Part shown: positions 48,487 to 58,474 of the stretch, piece after piece
Layout: every line of letters begins with the position of its first letter
Position numbering within the stretch: position 1 is the first letter of the stretch
Source of the DNA: Terriglobia bacterium
GTDB lineage: Bacteria > Acidobacteriota > UBA6911
DNA: 64,000 nt
Direction: 5' to 3'
NCBI GenBank assembly: GCA_020072565.1
Contig: JAIQGI010000001.1
Location: 124,001-188,000 of the forward strand
The notes under the pieces: model-generated
Told to the model about the DNA's origin: nothing
Seen by the model: the letters and a program-made list of their open reading frames with translations, nothing else
Database searches by the model: none
Position numbers and translations under genes: made by a program

Positions 48487-49389
48487 ATGCACGTACCGGA
48501 TGGCTTTCTTACAAACCGGATCGCATTGTCTCTGGATGCCTTGTCAGGCGCGAGCATTCTTTATGCGGCGCGGCGCCTGAAGCTGGAGTCCTCCGCGCGC
48601 GTGATCCCGATCATGGGCGTGCTCTCTGCCTTCATTTTTGCTGGGCAAATGCTCAATTTTCCGGTCTTTGGCGGCACCTCGGGCCACCTGGTCGGGGGGG
48701 CGCTCCTCGGCATTCTGCTGGGACCCGCGGCCGGGCTCTTGACGATGGCCACGGTGATCACGGCCCAGGCTCTTTTTCTTCAGGATGGCGGGCTGGTGGC
48801 GCTGGGAGCCAACATTTTCAACATCGGTGCCGTTACGGTGTTCAGCGGGTATGCGGTCTTCCGTCTGTTCGGCGCACCGGAGGGTGCGGGAAAGCGCCTG
48901 TTCCTCGCGGGCTTTGTCGCGGCATGGTTCTCCCTGGTGCTCTCATCGGCCGCCTGCGCGCTCGAACTCGGGCTTTCGGGCGCCGTGCCCCTGAGGATAG
49001 GCTTGCCGACGATGGCCGGATATCATGCGGTCATCGGCGTGGTGGAAGCAGCCCTGACCGCCGGAGTACTCTCGTTTCTGGCCCGCGTGCGGCCTGATCT
49101 GCTCCAGCGGGACTTCCGCCCCCGGTTCGGGTTCACGGATTGGCTCGGGGGACTGGTGCTGGTGGCGATTCCACTGGCGATGCTGGTGCTGGCAGGCAGT
49201 TCGAGCCTTCCTGACCCCTTGCAGGCACTGCTCTCCGGATCCTCGAAGCTCGCCGAACAGCAGGAAAGCCTGCTGTCATCCAATCGTTACAACGTTTTCG
49301 GGGTATTGCTGTACCTCGCGCTTCTGGCAGTTTGTGGAGCGGTCTATCTGGTAGCCCGCAGGATCCGGCTGCGAAGAGGCCAATCGTGA
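48487..49389 (+). CDS. cbiM: Cobalt/nickel ECF transporter substrate-specific subunit, CbiM/NikM type with C-terminal extra domain
   Basis: A 300-residue membrane protein that begins MHVPDGFL, the invariant start whose free amino end and His2 bind the metal ion. The first about 220 residues are the CbiM fold ('GGTSGHLVGGALLGILLGPAAGLLTMATVI'), and the last about 80, with a transmembrane helix on each side, look like a CbiN/PDGLE-type domain fused to it. ATG 48487 therefore must be the true start. The order M-Q-O with CbiQ and CbiO makes a metal importer; cobalt and nickel cannot be told apart here. Confidence 0.92.
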   Translation: MHVPDGFLTNRIALSLDALSGASILYAARRLKLESSARVIPIMGVLSAFIFAGQMLNFPVFGGTSGHLVGGALLGILLGPAAGLLTMATVITAQALFLQDGGLVALGANIFNIGAVTVFSGYAVFRLFGAPEGAGKRLFLAGFVAAWFSLVLSSAACALELGLSGAVPLRIGLPTMAGYHAVIGVVEAALTAGVLSFLARVRPDLLQRDFRPRFGFTDWLGGLVLVAIPLAMLVLAGSSSLPDPLQALLSGSSKLAEQQESLLSSNRYNVFGVLLYLALLAVCGAVYLVARRIRLRRGQS

Positions 49390-50099
49390 AACACAGTTTC
49401 GTCGATCGCTATGCCAATCTCGATTCGCCGCTGCACCTTCTCGATGCGCGCACGAAAGTTATCGGATTTTCTGCGCTCGTGGTAGCGGCGCTGTTGATCC
49501 CCGCCGCAAGCACGGGAGAGTTCTTCCTCTTCTTCTTTCTGATGGCGATTCTCGCGGGTATCTCGCAGATTCCGATGCAGTACGTCGTGGCACGTACGGT
49601 CGCGATTCTTCCCTTCGTCCTGCTTGCGGGCCTCGCCGCTCCCTGGCGGGGAAGCGCGGGATGGGCCTGGTTTCTGGCGCTTTTGCTCCGCTCGATCTTG
49701 TGCCTGCTGATTCTCATTCTGTTGACCAACACGACGCGTTTCATTGAAATGCTGCGCGGCTTGCGCAAGCTGGGCTGCCCGAAGATCCTGGTAGCGAATC
49801 TCAGTTTCCTCTACCGCTACCTTTTCGTGCTTTCCGACGAGGTGATGCGAATGCAGCAGGCGCGCGATTGCAGGCGCATAGGAAAGGTCGGCGCGCTCAT
49901 GGAGCTGCGCACGCTCGGATCGATGCTCGGAACCCTGATGGTGCGGTCGTTTGAGCGCGCCGACCACATGTACCAGGCCATGCTCTCGCGCGGCTTTTCC
50001 GGCGAGTTCCCGGTTTCGGCGCCGAGGAGATTTTCCTGGCGGGATCTGGCGTTTATCTCCGTCGTGGCGCTCTTTGTTGCCGCGACGATTTACCTGTGA
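49386..50099 (+). CDS. cbiQ: ECF transporter transmembrane (T) protein, CbiQ type
   Basis: A 237-residue membrane protein with five or so helices and the coupling motifs 'RARDCRRIGK' near 165 (seen as 'MQQARDCRRIG') and 'AMLSRGFSGEF' near 203, which in ECF T-proteins dock onto the ATPases. The GTG start at 49386 overlaps the CbiM stop by 4 bases, and 'KHSFVDRYANLDSPLHLLDART' matches the family N-terminus. The next gene is the ATPase. Confidence 0.92.
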   Translation: MKHSFVDRYANLDSPLHLLDARTKVIGFSALVVAALLIPAASTGEFFLFFFLMAILAGISQIPMQYVVARTVAILPFVLLAGLAAPWRGSAGWAWFLALLLRSILCLLILILLTNTTRFIEMLRGLRKLGCPKILVANLSFLYRYLFVLSDEVMRMQQARDCRRIGKVGALMELRTLGSMLGTLMVRSFERADHMYQAMLSRGFSGEFPVSAPRRFSWRDLAFISVVALFVAATIYL

Positions 50100-50122
50100 G
50101 GGGGCAGCGCCCCGGATCTGAT

Positions 50123-50860
50123 ATGACCGACTATGCGATTCGATTGACACGGCTCAATTATGCATATCCCGATGGGACCCGGGCGCTGGAGGCCATTGAC
50201 CTCGATATCCGCACGGGTGAGAGAGTGGCGCTCGTCGGTCAGAGCGGCGCGGGCAAATCCACGCTCCTGCTCCACCTGAACGGGATTCTGCGCGGCACCG
50301 GCACGGTTCGCATCCTGGGGCAATCCGTCGCCGATGGGGATCTCAAGTTCATCCGGAAACAGGTGGGTCTGGTGTTTCAGGATCCCAACGACCAGCTCTT
50401 TTGTCCGACCGTGTTCGAGGACGTCGCCTTCGGCCCGCTCAACCTGGCAGTGCCCGCGCAGGAGATCACGCAGAGAGTCGAGGAAGCTCTCAGGGATGTG
50501 ATGCTGGATTACTCGTACGCGAACCGCTCGGCGCACCACCTCAGCCACGGCGAGCGCAAACGCGTCGCTCTGGCTACGGTGCTCGCCATGGAGCCGGCAA
50601 TACTGGCGCTGGACGAGCCCACAAGCAATCTGGATCCGGGCAATCGGCGACACCTTATCCAACTGATCGCCTCATTGCCGGCAACCCTGGTTCTCGGCAC
50701 GCATGATCTCGAAATGGTTTTGGCGCTCTGTTCGCGCACGGTCGTGATGGACCACGGCAAGATCCGGGCCGATGGGGAAACACGCCGGTTGCTCGCCGAC
50801 CAGGAGCTGATGGAAAAGCATGGGCTGGAGGTTCCGCTCTCCTTGAGAGGGCGCCAATAG
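50123..50860 (+). CDS. cbiO: ECF transporter ATPase, CbiO type
   Basis: A 245-residue ABC ATPase. Walker A 'GQSGAGKST' near residue 39, Q-loop 'GLVFQDPNDQLF' (a sequence typical of ECF ATPases), signature 'LSHGERKRVALATVL', Walker B 'ILALDEPTSNLD', and H-loop 'LGTHDLEM'. It completes the CbiMQO set. GTG 50096 overlaps CbiQ but adds nine unmatched residues; ATG 50123 fits better. The product would be about 27 kDa. Confidence 0.93.
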   Translation: MTDYAIRLTRLNYAYPDGTRALEAIDLDIRTGERVALVGQSGAGKSTLLLHLNGILRGTGTVRILGQSVADGDLKFIRKQVGLVFQDPNDQLFCPTVFEDVAFGPLNLAVPAQEITQRVEEALRDVMLDYSYANRSAHHLSHGERKRVALATVLAMEPAILALDEPTSNLDPGNRRHLIQLIASLPATLVLGTHDLEMVLALCSRTVVMDHGKIRADGETRRLLADQELMEKHGLEVPLSLRGRQ

Positions 50861-50888
50861 CCGATTCCCGGAATCTCAAAATGGCAAG

Positions 50889-50914
50889 GCAGAGGGTGCA
50901 GAGGGAGCAGAGAA
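50889..50914 (+). repeat. GCAGAG-rich intergenic repeat
   Basis: GCAGAGGGTGCAGAGGGAGC and neighbouring bases form a stutter like that at 20334-20360; the opposite word TCTCTGCGATG follows at 50959-50969. It lies in the 131-base spacer between cbiO and a hydrolase gene. Confidence 0.55.
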
Positions 50915-50991
50915 CGACGGCGGTACGCATAATTCAGGGGGAAGATCTTTTCCTGCAATCTCTGCGATGATGTTCCGAGATAAGGGGGCGG

Positions 50992-51621
50992 ATGATAATT
51001 CCGGCTGGGGGGGTCGAGCTGGAGGCTGTGCTGTGGGCTCCTGAGGAGATGCCTCCCAAGGCGGCGGTGCTTCTGTGCCATCCGCATCCGCTTTACGGAG
51101 GCACGATGAACAACCGGGTCATTTATCGTGCGGCCAAAGCAGCTGTGGAAGTCGGCCTGGCAGCCCTCCGCTTCAATTTCCGCGGAGTCGGCGCCAGCAC
51201 CGGAGATTACGATAGAGGGACCGGCGAAAGGAAGGATGTCGCCGCGCTCCTGGACTGGATGCATCAGCGCTATCCCGGCATACCCCTGGCGGTGGCCGGA
51301 TTTTCCTTCGGCGCCTGGGTAGGCCTGCAGGTCGGCTGTCATGATCCGCGCATACGTGCGCTGGTGGGGCTGGGACTACCTTTGAGTACTTATGATTTCG
51401 AGTTCCTGATCGACAATGCCAAGCCCTCGCGCTATATCATCGGGACGCGCGACGAATTCTGTCCACGCGACAAAATGGAGTCTTTCGCGCGCCGGCTGCC
51501 GCCAGCCTCCACGGTAAGCTGGGTTGAGGGCGCGGACCACTTCTTCACTCACCAGGTGGCTGAAGCGCAGTCCCTGACCAGGGAGTTTCTGCGCGCACAG
51601 TTCGAAGGAAGTCACCCATGA
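50992..51621 (+). CDS. Alpha/beta-hydrolase, short dienelactone-hydrolase-like
   Basis: A 209-residue hydrolase. The nucleophile elbow 'AGFSFGAW' (Ser near residue 104), the oxyanion motif 'LLCHPHPLYGGTMNN' with HPHP, the acid around 'GTRDEFCP', and 'GADHFF' as the catalytic His. This is the small 'YfhR/YsgA-like' class of unknown substrate. GGGGGCGG precedes ATG 50992. It overlaps the next gene by 4 bases, so both are one transcript. Confidence 0.88.
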   Translation: MIIPAGGVELEAVLWAPEEMPPKAAVLLCHPHPLYGGTMNNRVIYRAAKAAVEVGLAALRFNFRGVGASTGDYDRGTGERKDVAALLDWMHQRYPGIPLAVAGFSFGAWVGLQVGCHDPRIRALVGLGLPLSTYDFEFLIDNAKPSRYIIGTRDEFCPRDKMESFARRLPPASTVSWVEGADHFFTHQVAEAQSLTREFLRAQFEGSHP

Positions 51622-52571
51622 AGAGAGCGGCACTCGGGACGTTTGCATGTTCGATCTTATGGCTGGCCGCCAACCCGGCTTCGGGCGCAGCCGCCGGTTT
51701 CCAAAAGGTGAGCGCGCATTTTTATTACCTGGAATCCAAGACGGGAGCCGCCAACACGGGGGCCGTGGTCACTGCGGAAGGCGTGCTGCTCATCGATCCG
51801 CCGCCGGAGGCGGAGATACAGGTGATGCTCAGTGCATTGAAGGCCGTGACCGGCAGAGCCGTGCGTTGGGTTGTGAACACGGACTACCAGCAGACCGGCG
51901 CCGGAGGCCTGGCCATGTTGGCGAAGCAGGGCGCGATGATCATCGGGAGCAAAGAGCTCGACCGGCTTGCGGAGACGGCTCCCGCATCGGATCCGCTCCA
52001 GCCCCCCTCGCCATCCCCAGCACGCCCCAGTCCAAGATTCCTGTTCGGCCGGCAACTGCATCTTTTCCCGGCAGCGATCGAGATCCGGATTCTGGCGGTC
52101 AAGCCCAAAGCGCGCACCAGTGGTGATGTCATCGTCTTCCTCCCTTCCGAGAAGGTTCTCGCGGTGGGGAACTTTTTCACTCCCTCCGGCTTTCCCGTGA
52201 TCGACAACGGTTCGGGGGAAGGAAGCGCTCCAGGCTGGATCGATGGTCTGAAGCAGGTGATAGAATCCGTGCCGCTTCTGAAATCAGCCATGCCGCAGCC
52301 CAAGCAGGAACCCACTGCCGTACCGGAGCCGGAAAAGACGCTGGGAGAAGCGGTTGCCGTCATTCCAGGCCACGGCGCACCGGCCAATCTGCAGCAGATG
52401 AAAAGCCTGCTGGCAACTGCCCAGAGGCTGCGCGCGGACGCCACCAGGGCGATATCGGCCGGCCGCAGTCGCGAAGATTTCGTGAAATCTCTGCCCCTCG
52501 ACGTTTTTGGCGGATACGGCAACCTCGAAGCTTTCGCCGGCCAACTCTTCGACGACCTCTCCAGGAAATAG
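51618..52571 (+). CDS. Exported metallo-beta-lactamase-fold protein lacking metal ligands
   Basis: A 317-residue protein with a signal peptide (1-25) and the MBL fold: 'GVLLIDPPPEAEIQVMLSALKAVTGRAVRWVVNTDYQQTGAGG' where active members have HxHxDH after 'N'; here NTDYQQTGAGG (residues 87-97) has none of those His. A 'VIPGHGAP' motif remains near 247. The Pro/Ser-rich insertion at about 126-140 is a linker. It is thus a probable pseudoenzyme or binding protein. Overlaps the hydrolase stop at ATGA. Confidence 0.82.
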   Translation: MKRAALGTFACSILWLAANPASGAAAGFQKVSAHFYYLESKTGAANTGAVVTAEGVLLIDPPPEAEIQVMLSALKAVTGRAVRWVVNTDYQQTGAGGLAMLAKQGAMIIGSKELDRLAETAPASDPLQPPSPSPARPSPRFLFGRQLHLFPAAIEIRILAVKPKARTSGDVIVFLPSEKVLAVGNFFTPSGFPVIDNGSGEGSAPGWIDGLKQVIESVPLLKSAMPQPKQEPTAVPEPEKTLGEAVAVIPGHGAPANLQQMKSLLATAQRLRADATRAISAGRSREDFVKSLPLDVFGGYGNLEAFAGQLFDDLSRK

Positions 52572-52708
52572 CCCGACATGGGGCCTCCGACCCGGCAATC
52601 TCCAAGTTCTGGAGGTCTGCGCGCGGAGGCCGGCGCATGGCAGTCCAACTTCCCATTTTGGCCGTCGGAAGTCGGAGGTCGGCTTTAATTCTTGTGGCCC
52701 TACGATGA

Positions 52709-54526
<1,818 letters not shown>

Positions 54527-54629
54527 GTGCGGAAAAGGAACAGTCCGATTTTCCGGTGCCTCTGCTCAAATGACCCCATGAGGAGGGGAAAATTGCCGCG
54601 TCCCCATTTTGTTCGAGGAGAGAACCGTA

Positions 54630-54776
54630 ATGTCTGATTTAGTCTGGCTGCTCATCGTTCTGGGGGCGTGGATCGTCCTGACGCGTTGGGTGCTTCCCCG
54701 CTTTGGCGTCGCCACCTGAATGTCCAAGAACTCATGCAAGGTCGAGTCTCGACCTGACAAAGGCACCGGGCAGTAG
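54630..54776 (+). CDS. Small membrane protein, possibly a UGA-selenocysteine protein
   Basis: ATG 54630 follows GGAG by 9 bases. Without recoding it encodes 29 residues, MSDLVWLLIVLGAWIVLTRW followed by VLPRFGVAT, one transmembrane helix with a basic cytoplasmic-side turn. The stop is TGA at 54717-54719, and the same frame continues 18 more codons (MSKNSCKVESRPDKGTGQ) to TAG at 54774-54776. The residue pattern, Thr-(UGA)-Met-Ser...Cys-Lys-Val, resembles small membrane redox proteins with a Cys-or-Sec motif. A hairpin GGTCG-AGTCT-CGACC at 54739-54753 begins about 19 bases after UGA, with G in the apical loop's second position, as bacterial SECIS elements have. The selenocysteine reading is inference. 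Confidence 0.5.
54739..54754 (+). promoter_or_regulatory. SECIS-like hairpin after in-frame TGA
   Basis: AGGTCG and CGACCT form six pairs around AGTCT. The loop starts about 25 bases after the TGA at 54717-54719. The E. coli fdhF SECIS loop, as I recall it, has GGUCU within a similar stem; here the loop is AGUCU. There is no T run, so it is not a typical terminator. Confidence 0.4.
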
Positions 54777-54829
54777 GCAGTTGGCTCTGTGAGGCGTCCC
54801 CCTGCTAATTGCTTCGCCGCCCGTTGCTC

Positions 54830-55627
54830 TCACACCCGCCCGAGCATCCAATACCAGATGTAGCCGAGGTATTCGTGATATGCCCGCTGGAGGTAAACCA
54901 GCCGATCGGTCGATGGCTGGACCAGACCCTCCGCGAGTCTGCCTGCCCATGCCGGCCATGACATTCCGGCCGGGTAATGCTGCGCGGCCCAGATGGCGGC
55001 AGGCGCGGCGAGCGGTCTCATCCCCAATCTGCGCGCCACGGCCGTTGCCCGCCGCAGATCGCAGGCGGAGGTGACGAGAATGAACGGCGTCGTTCCAATT
55101 ATTTTCTTCAATTCCACGAAGTTTTCATAGGTGGTTTGCGAGCGGCTTTCGAGGACGATATCCGTGTCCGGAACACCCAGAGTTTTGCTGAAATCCCCCA
55201 TGAGGCTTGCCACAGGTTTGTCCTGCTTGTGCACGACTCCCCCCGAGAAGACCAGCTTTGCACCGGGCAGTTCGCGATAAAGCCGGATACCCTCGACCAT
55301 CCGGGAGATCGTCTCACCTGAGAGCCTGCTGGTTACAGGGACAAAGGGATAATCCTCTCCATATCCCGACAGCACCACGACTGTCCGGACGCCTGCCGAA
55401 GCATAGGGATGCAACATTGCCGGAAAAGGACGCTCCAGGTGGGCCACCAGCACCTCGGCGAGCGGGGTGAGCAGCCAGATCATGCAGAGTCCCGCTCCTG
55501 CCGGAATCAGGCGGCGCCACACGCGCCAGTGACGCCGAGACCCTGCCAGCAAACCAATCGCAAAGCAGATGATCATGATTCCGACCGGAGAAAAGCAGGT
55601 CTCGAGCAGACGTTTCACAAGAGTCAT
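54830..55627 (-). CDS. ElyC/SanA/YdcF-family membrane protein (DUF218)
   Basis: A 265-residue protein with two N-terminal transmembrane helices (about 13-32, 38-55) and the DUF218 domain: 'VRTVVVLSGYGEDYPF', 'LVFSGGVVHKQDKP', 'ESRSQTTYENFVELKKI' and 'ILVTSACDLRRATAVARRLGM'. In E. coli, ElyC and SanA influence envelope integrity and undecaprenyl-linked precursor use; the chemistry is unknown. The C-terminal tail about 215-265 is Trp/Tyr-rich. Ahead of ATG 55627 no strong ribosome site is seen. The redoxin gene lies upstream on the same strand, 69 bases away. Confidence 0.88.
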   Translation of the reverse strand: MTLVKRLLETCFSPVGIMIICFAIGLLAGSRRHWRVWRRLIPAGAGLCMIWLLTPLAEVLVAHLERPFPAMLHPYASAGVRTVVVLSGYGEDYPFVPVTSRLSGETISRMVEGIRLYRELPGAKLVFSGGVVHKQDKPVASLMGDFSKTLGVPDTDIVLESRSQTTYENFVELKKIIGTTPFILVTSACDLRRATAVARRLGMRPLAAPAAIWAAQHYPAGMSWPAWAGRLAEGLVQPSTDRLVYLQRAYHEYLGYIWYWMLGRV

Positions 55628-55696
55628 ATCAGGTCATCCTTTACGCGGGATGCGAGACATGCCGGCCATGACGAACCCGGCGTTCCCCGCGCCGGT

Positions 55697-56305
55697 CTAA
55701 CGCTTGATGCTGCATCCGAAAACTTGTGTATCGGCCTGAGGAACGGGCTGGCCCGCCAGTAACGCATCGAGCGCAGCTTCGACATAGGCGATCCGCCCGC
55801 GCTCGGTGGCGCGCTTGTTGTTGTCGATCGCGCCACGATAACGGAGTGTTCCCGTGCCATCCAGTATGAACACACTCGGCGTGTGAGTAGCACCCAGCTT
55901 CTCGGCGAGCATGCCATCCTGATCCAGCAGAACCGGGAACGCCAGCTTCAGGTTTTCTGCGTTGCGCTTGACCTCGGCGGATGATTCGTTCTTGTTCGAC
56001 GCCACAGCGAGCACAGATACTCCGCGGCCGCCGTACTTGGACTGCAACGCCGCCACGCGTTCGTCATAGGCCAGGGAGACCGGGCATTTGAAGGACCAGA
56101 ACTCGAGAACCAAAATCTTACCGGTGTAGTCTTCCAGGGTATGGCTCTTGCCATTGTTATCCGTCAGACGAAAGTCGGCAACCTTCGCGCCGATCTGCCC
56201 ACCCGTCAAAGGTGAACTCTGCGCAGCCGCAGCCATTGTCAGCAGGAGATTCAGGAACGCGCAAGCGGCAGGCGACCGGCGAAGGCGAATCTGAGGTTCG
56301 AGCAC
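55697..56305 (-). CDS. Exported redoxin (thioredoxin-fold, peroxiredoxin-like)
   Basis: A 202-residue AhpC/TSA-Redoxin-type protein: an N-terminal signal peptide (about 10-30), 'LRDNNGKSHTLEDYTGKILVLEFWSFKCPVS' with the single active-site Cys74 (no CxxC), and a fold ending in 'TQVFGCSIKR' with Cys198 as a possible resolving residue. The Trp-x-x-x-Cys-Pro pattern is peroxiredoxin-like. An AGGAGG precedes GTG 56305, giving the start. A promoter-leader-terminator array lies 130-330 bases upstream on the same strand, so expression may be attenuated. Confidence 0.85.
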   Translation of the reverse strand: MLEPQIRLRRSPAACAFLNLLLTMAAAAQSSPLTGGQIGAKVADFRLTDNNGKSHTLEDYTGKILVLEFWSFKCPVSLAYDERVAALQSKYGGRGVSVLAVASNKNESSAEVKRNAENLKLAFPVLLDQDGMLAEKLGATHTPSVFILDGTGTLRYRGAIDNNKRATERGRIAYVEAALDALLAGQPVPQADTQVFGCSIKR

Positions 56306-56437
56306 TTTATCCTCCTTGACGAGATGCCTGCAGTGCTTTGGCCACGCTCCCGCACGCCAAAACCTTCGCCATCAAGATAGTGCTATTGCGCTCCAAGATT
56401 CAACGGTTTCCGGTTGGAGGAGCGCGGGGCGGGCATT

Positions 56438-56470
56438 AAAAAAAGCCCGCAGCATCGCTACGGGCTTTTT
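56438..56470 (-). terminator. Intrinsic terminator of the leader/sRNA upstream of the redoxin gene
   Basis: On the minus strand: AAAAAGCCCG, an 11-base loop, CGGGCTTTTTTT. The ten-pair stem with a seven-T run is strong. It lies between the promoter at 56607-56636 and the redoxin start. Confidence 0.75.
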
Positions 56471-56600
56471 CGTCCGGGGCCCTCCATCGCGTTCATGGAG
56501 AGTGAATAAATCATGAATCTAATGGGCAGGTGCCGGCCCTGAATTTGAACGTGGGAGTGTAGCGATCGAGCGCATCATGAACTGGACCAGATCCGGCACC
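56438..56600 (-). ncRNA. Candidate structured leader or small RNA
   Basis: Minus-strand transcript predicted from about 56600 (six or seven bases after the -10) to the terminator at 56438. Its first eight bases, GGTGCCGG, are exactly complementary to CCGGCACC about 64 bases later, enclosing a variable domain of about 56 bases; then TTCATG and CATGAA form a second hairpin, followed by the terminator hairpin. No open frame of note fills it. Either it is a free sRNA or a 5' attenuator for the redoxin gene about 130 bases downstream. I recognise no known class. Confidence 0.4.
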
Positions 56601-56606
56601 GCGGCG

Positions 56607-56636
56607 TTTATAGAATAGTTGCTCCGCGGTTGTCAA
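56607..56636 (-). promoter_or_regulatory. Strong sigma-70-type promoter
   Basis: Read on the minus strand: perfect TTGACA (56631-56636), 18-base spacer, TATAAA (56607-56612, five of six). It drives the candidate RNA and perhaps the redoxin gene. Confidence 0.65.
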
Positions 56637-56821
56637 GACGAAACAGGGAGCGCGGAATCCGTGCAGCTCACCCCGGGAATCCTCACGATTTTTCTGCGCG
56701 CTGCTGCTAAGATTATTCCCACAAAACGGAAAGCAGCCACCAATGCCACGAAGGCGCCATTCATGAGATACGAGGCTGACCTCTGCGCTGAGCTGCTGAG
56801 GCTCGAGCTGGTGTTTCAGGA

Positions 56822-57232
56822 TTACCTGCCATAGCGCCGGGGCACGTACTGACCGTATGCTCTCTGCGGCCCACCGCTGCCCGGCCGCCGGAGATCACGT
56901 TGCACCGGGGCTTGCACCCGGCGCGGCACCCTGATTGTGTATGCCCGATAAGGGGTGTAAAACGGCGCGACGTAATATCTCACTGGAGGCGCGTAAACAT
57001 AGGTGCGCAAAGCCCCGTAGTACGGTCCGTAGTACGGATAGTAGGCATACGGATAGTAAGGGTACGCATATGCCGGATATGCGTAGGGGTACCAGGGGCG
57101 GTAAAAGCGATGATAGCCTCCCCCGAAGCCAAAGCCGAAGCTCACGAAAAACCTCCCGCCTGCCTGAGCCGGTGGAGGGGCCCAAGCGAGCGCGACCAGG
57201 GATAGACAGGCAACCAGTAGTAGTTTTTTCAT
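56822..57232 (-). CDS. Secreted Tyr/Pro-rich low-complexity protein
   Basis: A 136-residue protein with a clear signal peptide (MKKLLLVACLSLVALAWA...AQA, cleavage near residue 24) and a mature part rich in Tyr, Pro, Gly and Ala ('PYYPYAYYPYYGPYYG' about residues 56-71), then a basic tail ('VPRRVQAPVQRDLRRP'). The composition recalls surface or spore-coat-like structural proteins but I do not recognise a family. Gene expression signals are weak: the AGCCTCC... stretch rc gives GGAGGC 6-8 bases ahead of ATG. Confidence 0.8.
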   Translation of the reverse strand: MKKLLLVACLSLVALAWAPPPAQAGGRFFVSFGFGFGGGYHRFYRPWYPYAYPAYAYPYYPYAYYPYYGPYYGALRTYVYAPPVRYYVAPFYTPYRAYTIRVPRRVQAPVQRDLRRPGSGGPQRAYGQYVPRRYGR

Positions 57233-57370
57233 AGTTAGCCTCCCAGGCGATTCTGACTGTTAGATGCTCCAGACGCACAAATGTTTCATCGGGAAGAATC
57301 CGCTTTTTCTGTCCTCATGTCCAAAAGGCTGAATGAACGCCGGCAAGGTGGGAGATCCATTTTTGCCTGC

Positions 57371-58267
57371 TCATGATCGCGACTCCGACTGCGGGCGCCG
57401 CAAGAGTTCGATCAGTTTCCGGGCGGCCGGTGACAATGTCCGGTTGCGTTTGACGATGACGCCGAGCGGGCGCAGGAAGGTCTGGCGCGCGAAAGAAACC
57501 TGCGCCAGCGTCCCGGCCTGGACCTCCCGCTGGACGCTGAACAAGGGTACGATCGAAACGCCGATGCCGATTTCCACACTGCGTTTGATGGTCTCGATGT
57601 TGTCCAGTTCCATGACCACCCTGACCTCGACGTCATGAGCGCGAAAGATCTGATCCAGGGCGCGCCGGCTCGGAATGTCGCGTTCGAACGCAACGAACTT
57701 CTGGCCGTTGAGCTTGCGCAGGTCGATCTGCCGCCGGCGGGCGAAGGGATGCTGGGGTGAGCAGATCAGGATCAGCTTGTCGGCCGGCAGCGGTATCACC
57801 TCAATGCCCTGCCGCGGCTTGGGATACGTGACGATGCCGATATCGGCTCCACCCTTCTGGCACTCCTCGTAGACGCGATTGGCACGGCTGTATTCCACAT
57901 GAAGGTTCACTTTGGGGTAGGTCTTGAGAAATGTCTTGATCACCAGGGACATCTCGTAGAGACCGACGCTGTAAATCGTGGCGATCCGCACCGTCCCGGT
58001 CATCTCTTCCCCCAACGACCTCAGCTGCAGGTCCACGCGATCGAATTGGTCCAGAATTTCGCGCGCGCCTTCATAGAGAATGCGTCCGGCTTCGGTCGGG
58101 TACGCAGTTCTTCCCTGCCGCACCAGCAGAGGCGTGTTGAACCGGGATTCGAGCATCCGGATCTGCTGGCTAACTGCCGACTGCGTTATGAAGTTCCGTG
58201 CCGCAGACTGCGAGAAGCTGCCGCTCTCGACCAGATCACAATAAACCTTGAGGGTCTCCACTTGCAT
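57371..58267 (-). CDS. LysR-type transcriptional regulator
   Basis: A 298-residue regulator. The N-terminal winged helix ('VETLKVYCDLVESGSFSQSAARNFITQSAVSQQIRMLE') is followed by an effector-binding domain (about 92-295; 'VRIATIYSVGLYEMSLVIKTF'). The N-terminal pattern resembles CysB/CysL-type LysR proteins, though the effector is unknown. ATG 58267 fits the family start; the frame is open to 58366 (ATG) with an unmatched Arg-rich tail. It is transcribed away from the RNA candidate at 58.49 kb, across an AT-rich spacer, and could control it or the secreted-protein gene beyond it. Confidence 0.93.
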   Translation of the reverse strand: MQVETLKVYCDLVESGSFSQSAARNFITQSAVSQQIRMLESRFNTPLLVRQGRTAYPTEAGRILYEGAREILDQFDRVDLQLRSLGEEMTGTVRIATIYSVGLYEMSLVIKTFLKTYPKVNLHVEYSRANRVYEECQKGGADIGIVTYPKPRQGIEVIPLPADKLILICSPQHPFARRRQIDLRKLNGQKFVAFERDIPSRRALDQIFRAHDVEVRVVMELDNIETIKRSVEIGIGVSIVPLFSVQREVQAGTLAQVSFARQTFLRPLGVIVKRNRTLSPAARKLIELLRRPQSESRS

Positions 58268-58474
58268 ATGCGCGCCGACGCCAGATCTCACCGTGGAGCC
58301 GGTGCCGCAGAGTTGCAGCAGATTGATCTTGCGGCCCCGGCGGTGGCCCATGCGGGAGGTTTCCATGGCCCTGATCCGGTCCGGGGCTCGAACCTCCCAT
58401 TAGATTCACTAATTCCAAATATAATTCTTATTCATTTCACTTATTCCCGCAAGGATCCTATAGTTTTTGCTGAT

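Noticed and set aside
56525-56600. tRNA-like look of the leader (GTTCAAATTC near a matching 7-8 bp acceptor-like stem, about 72 bases)
   Set aside because: The T-stem has mismatches, the D and anticodon arms do not form, and no CCA follows. It is not a tRNA.
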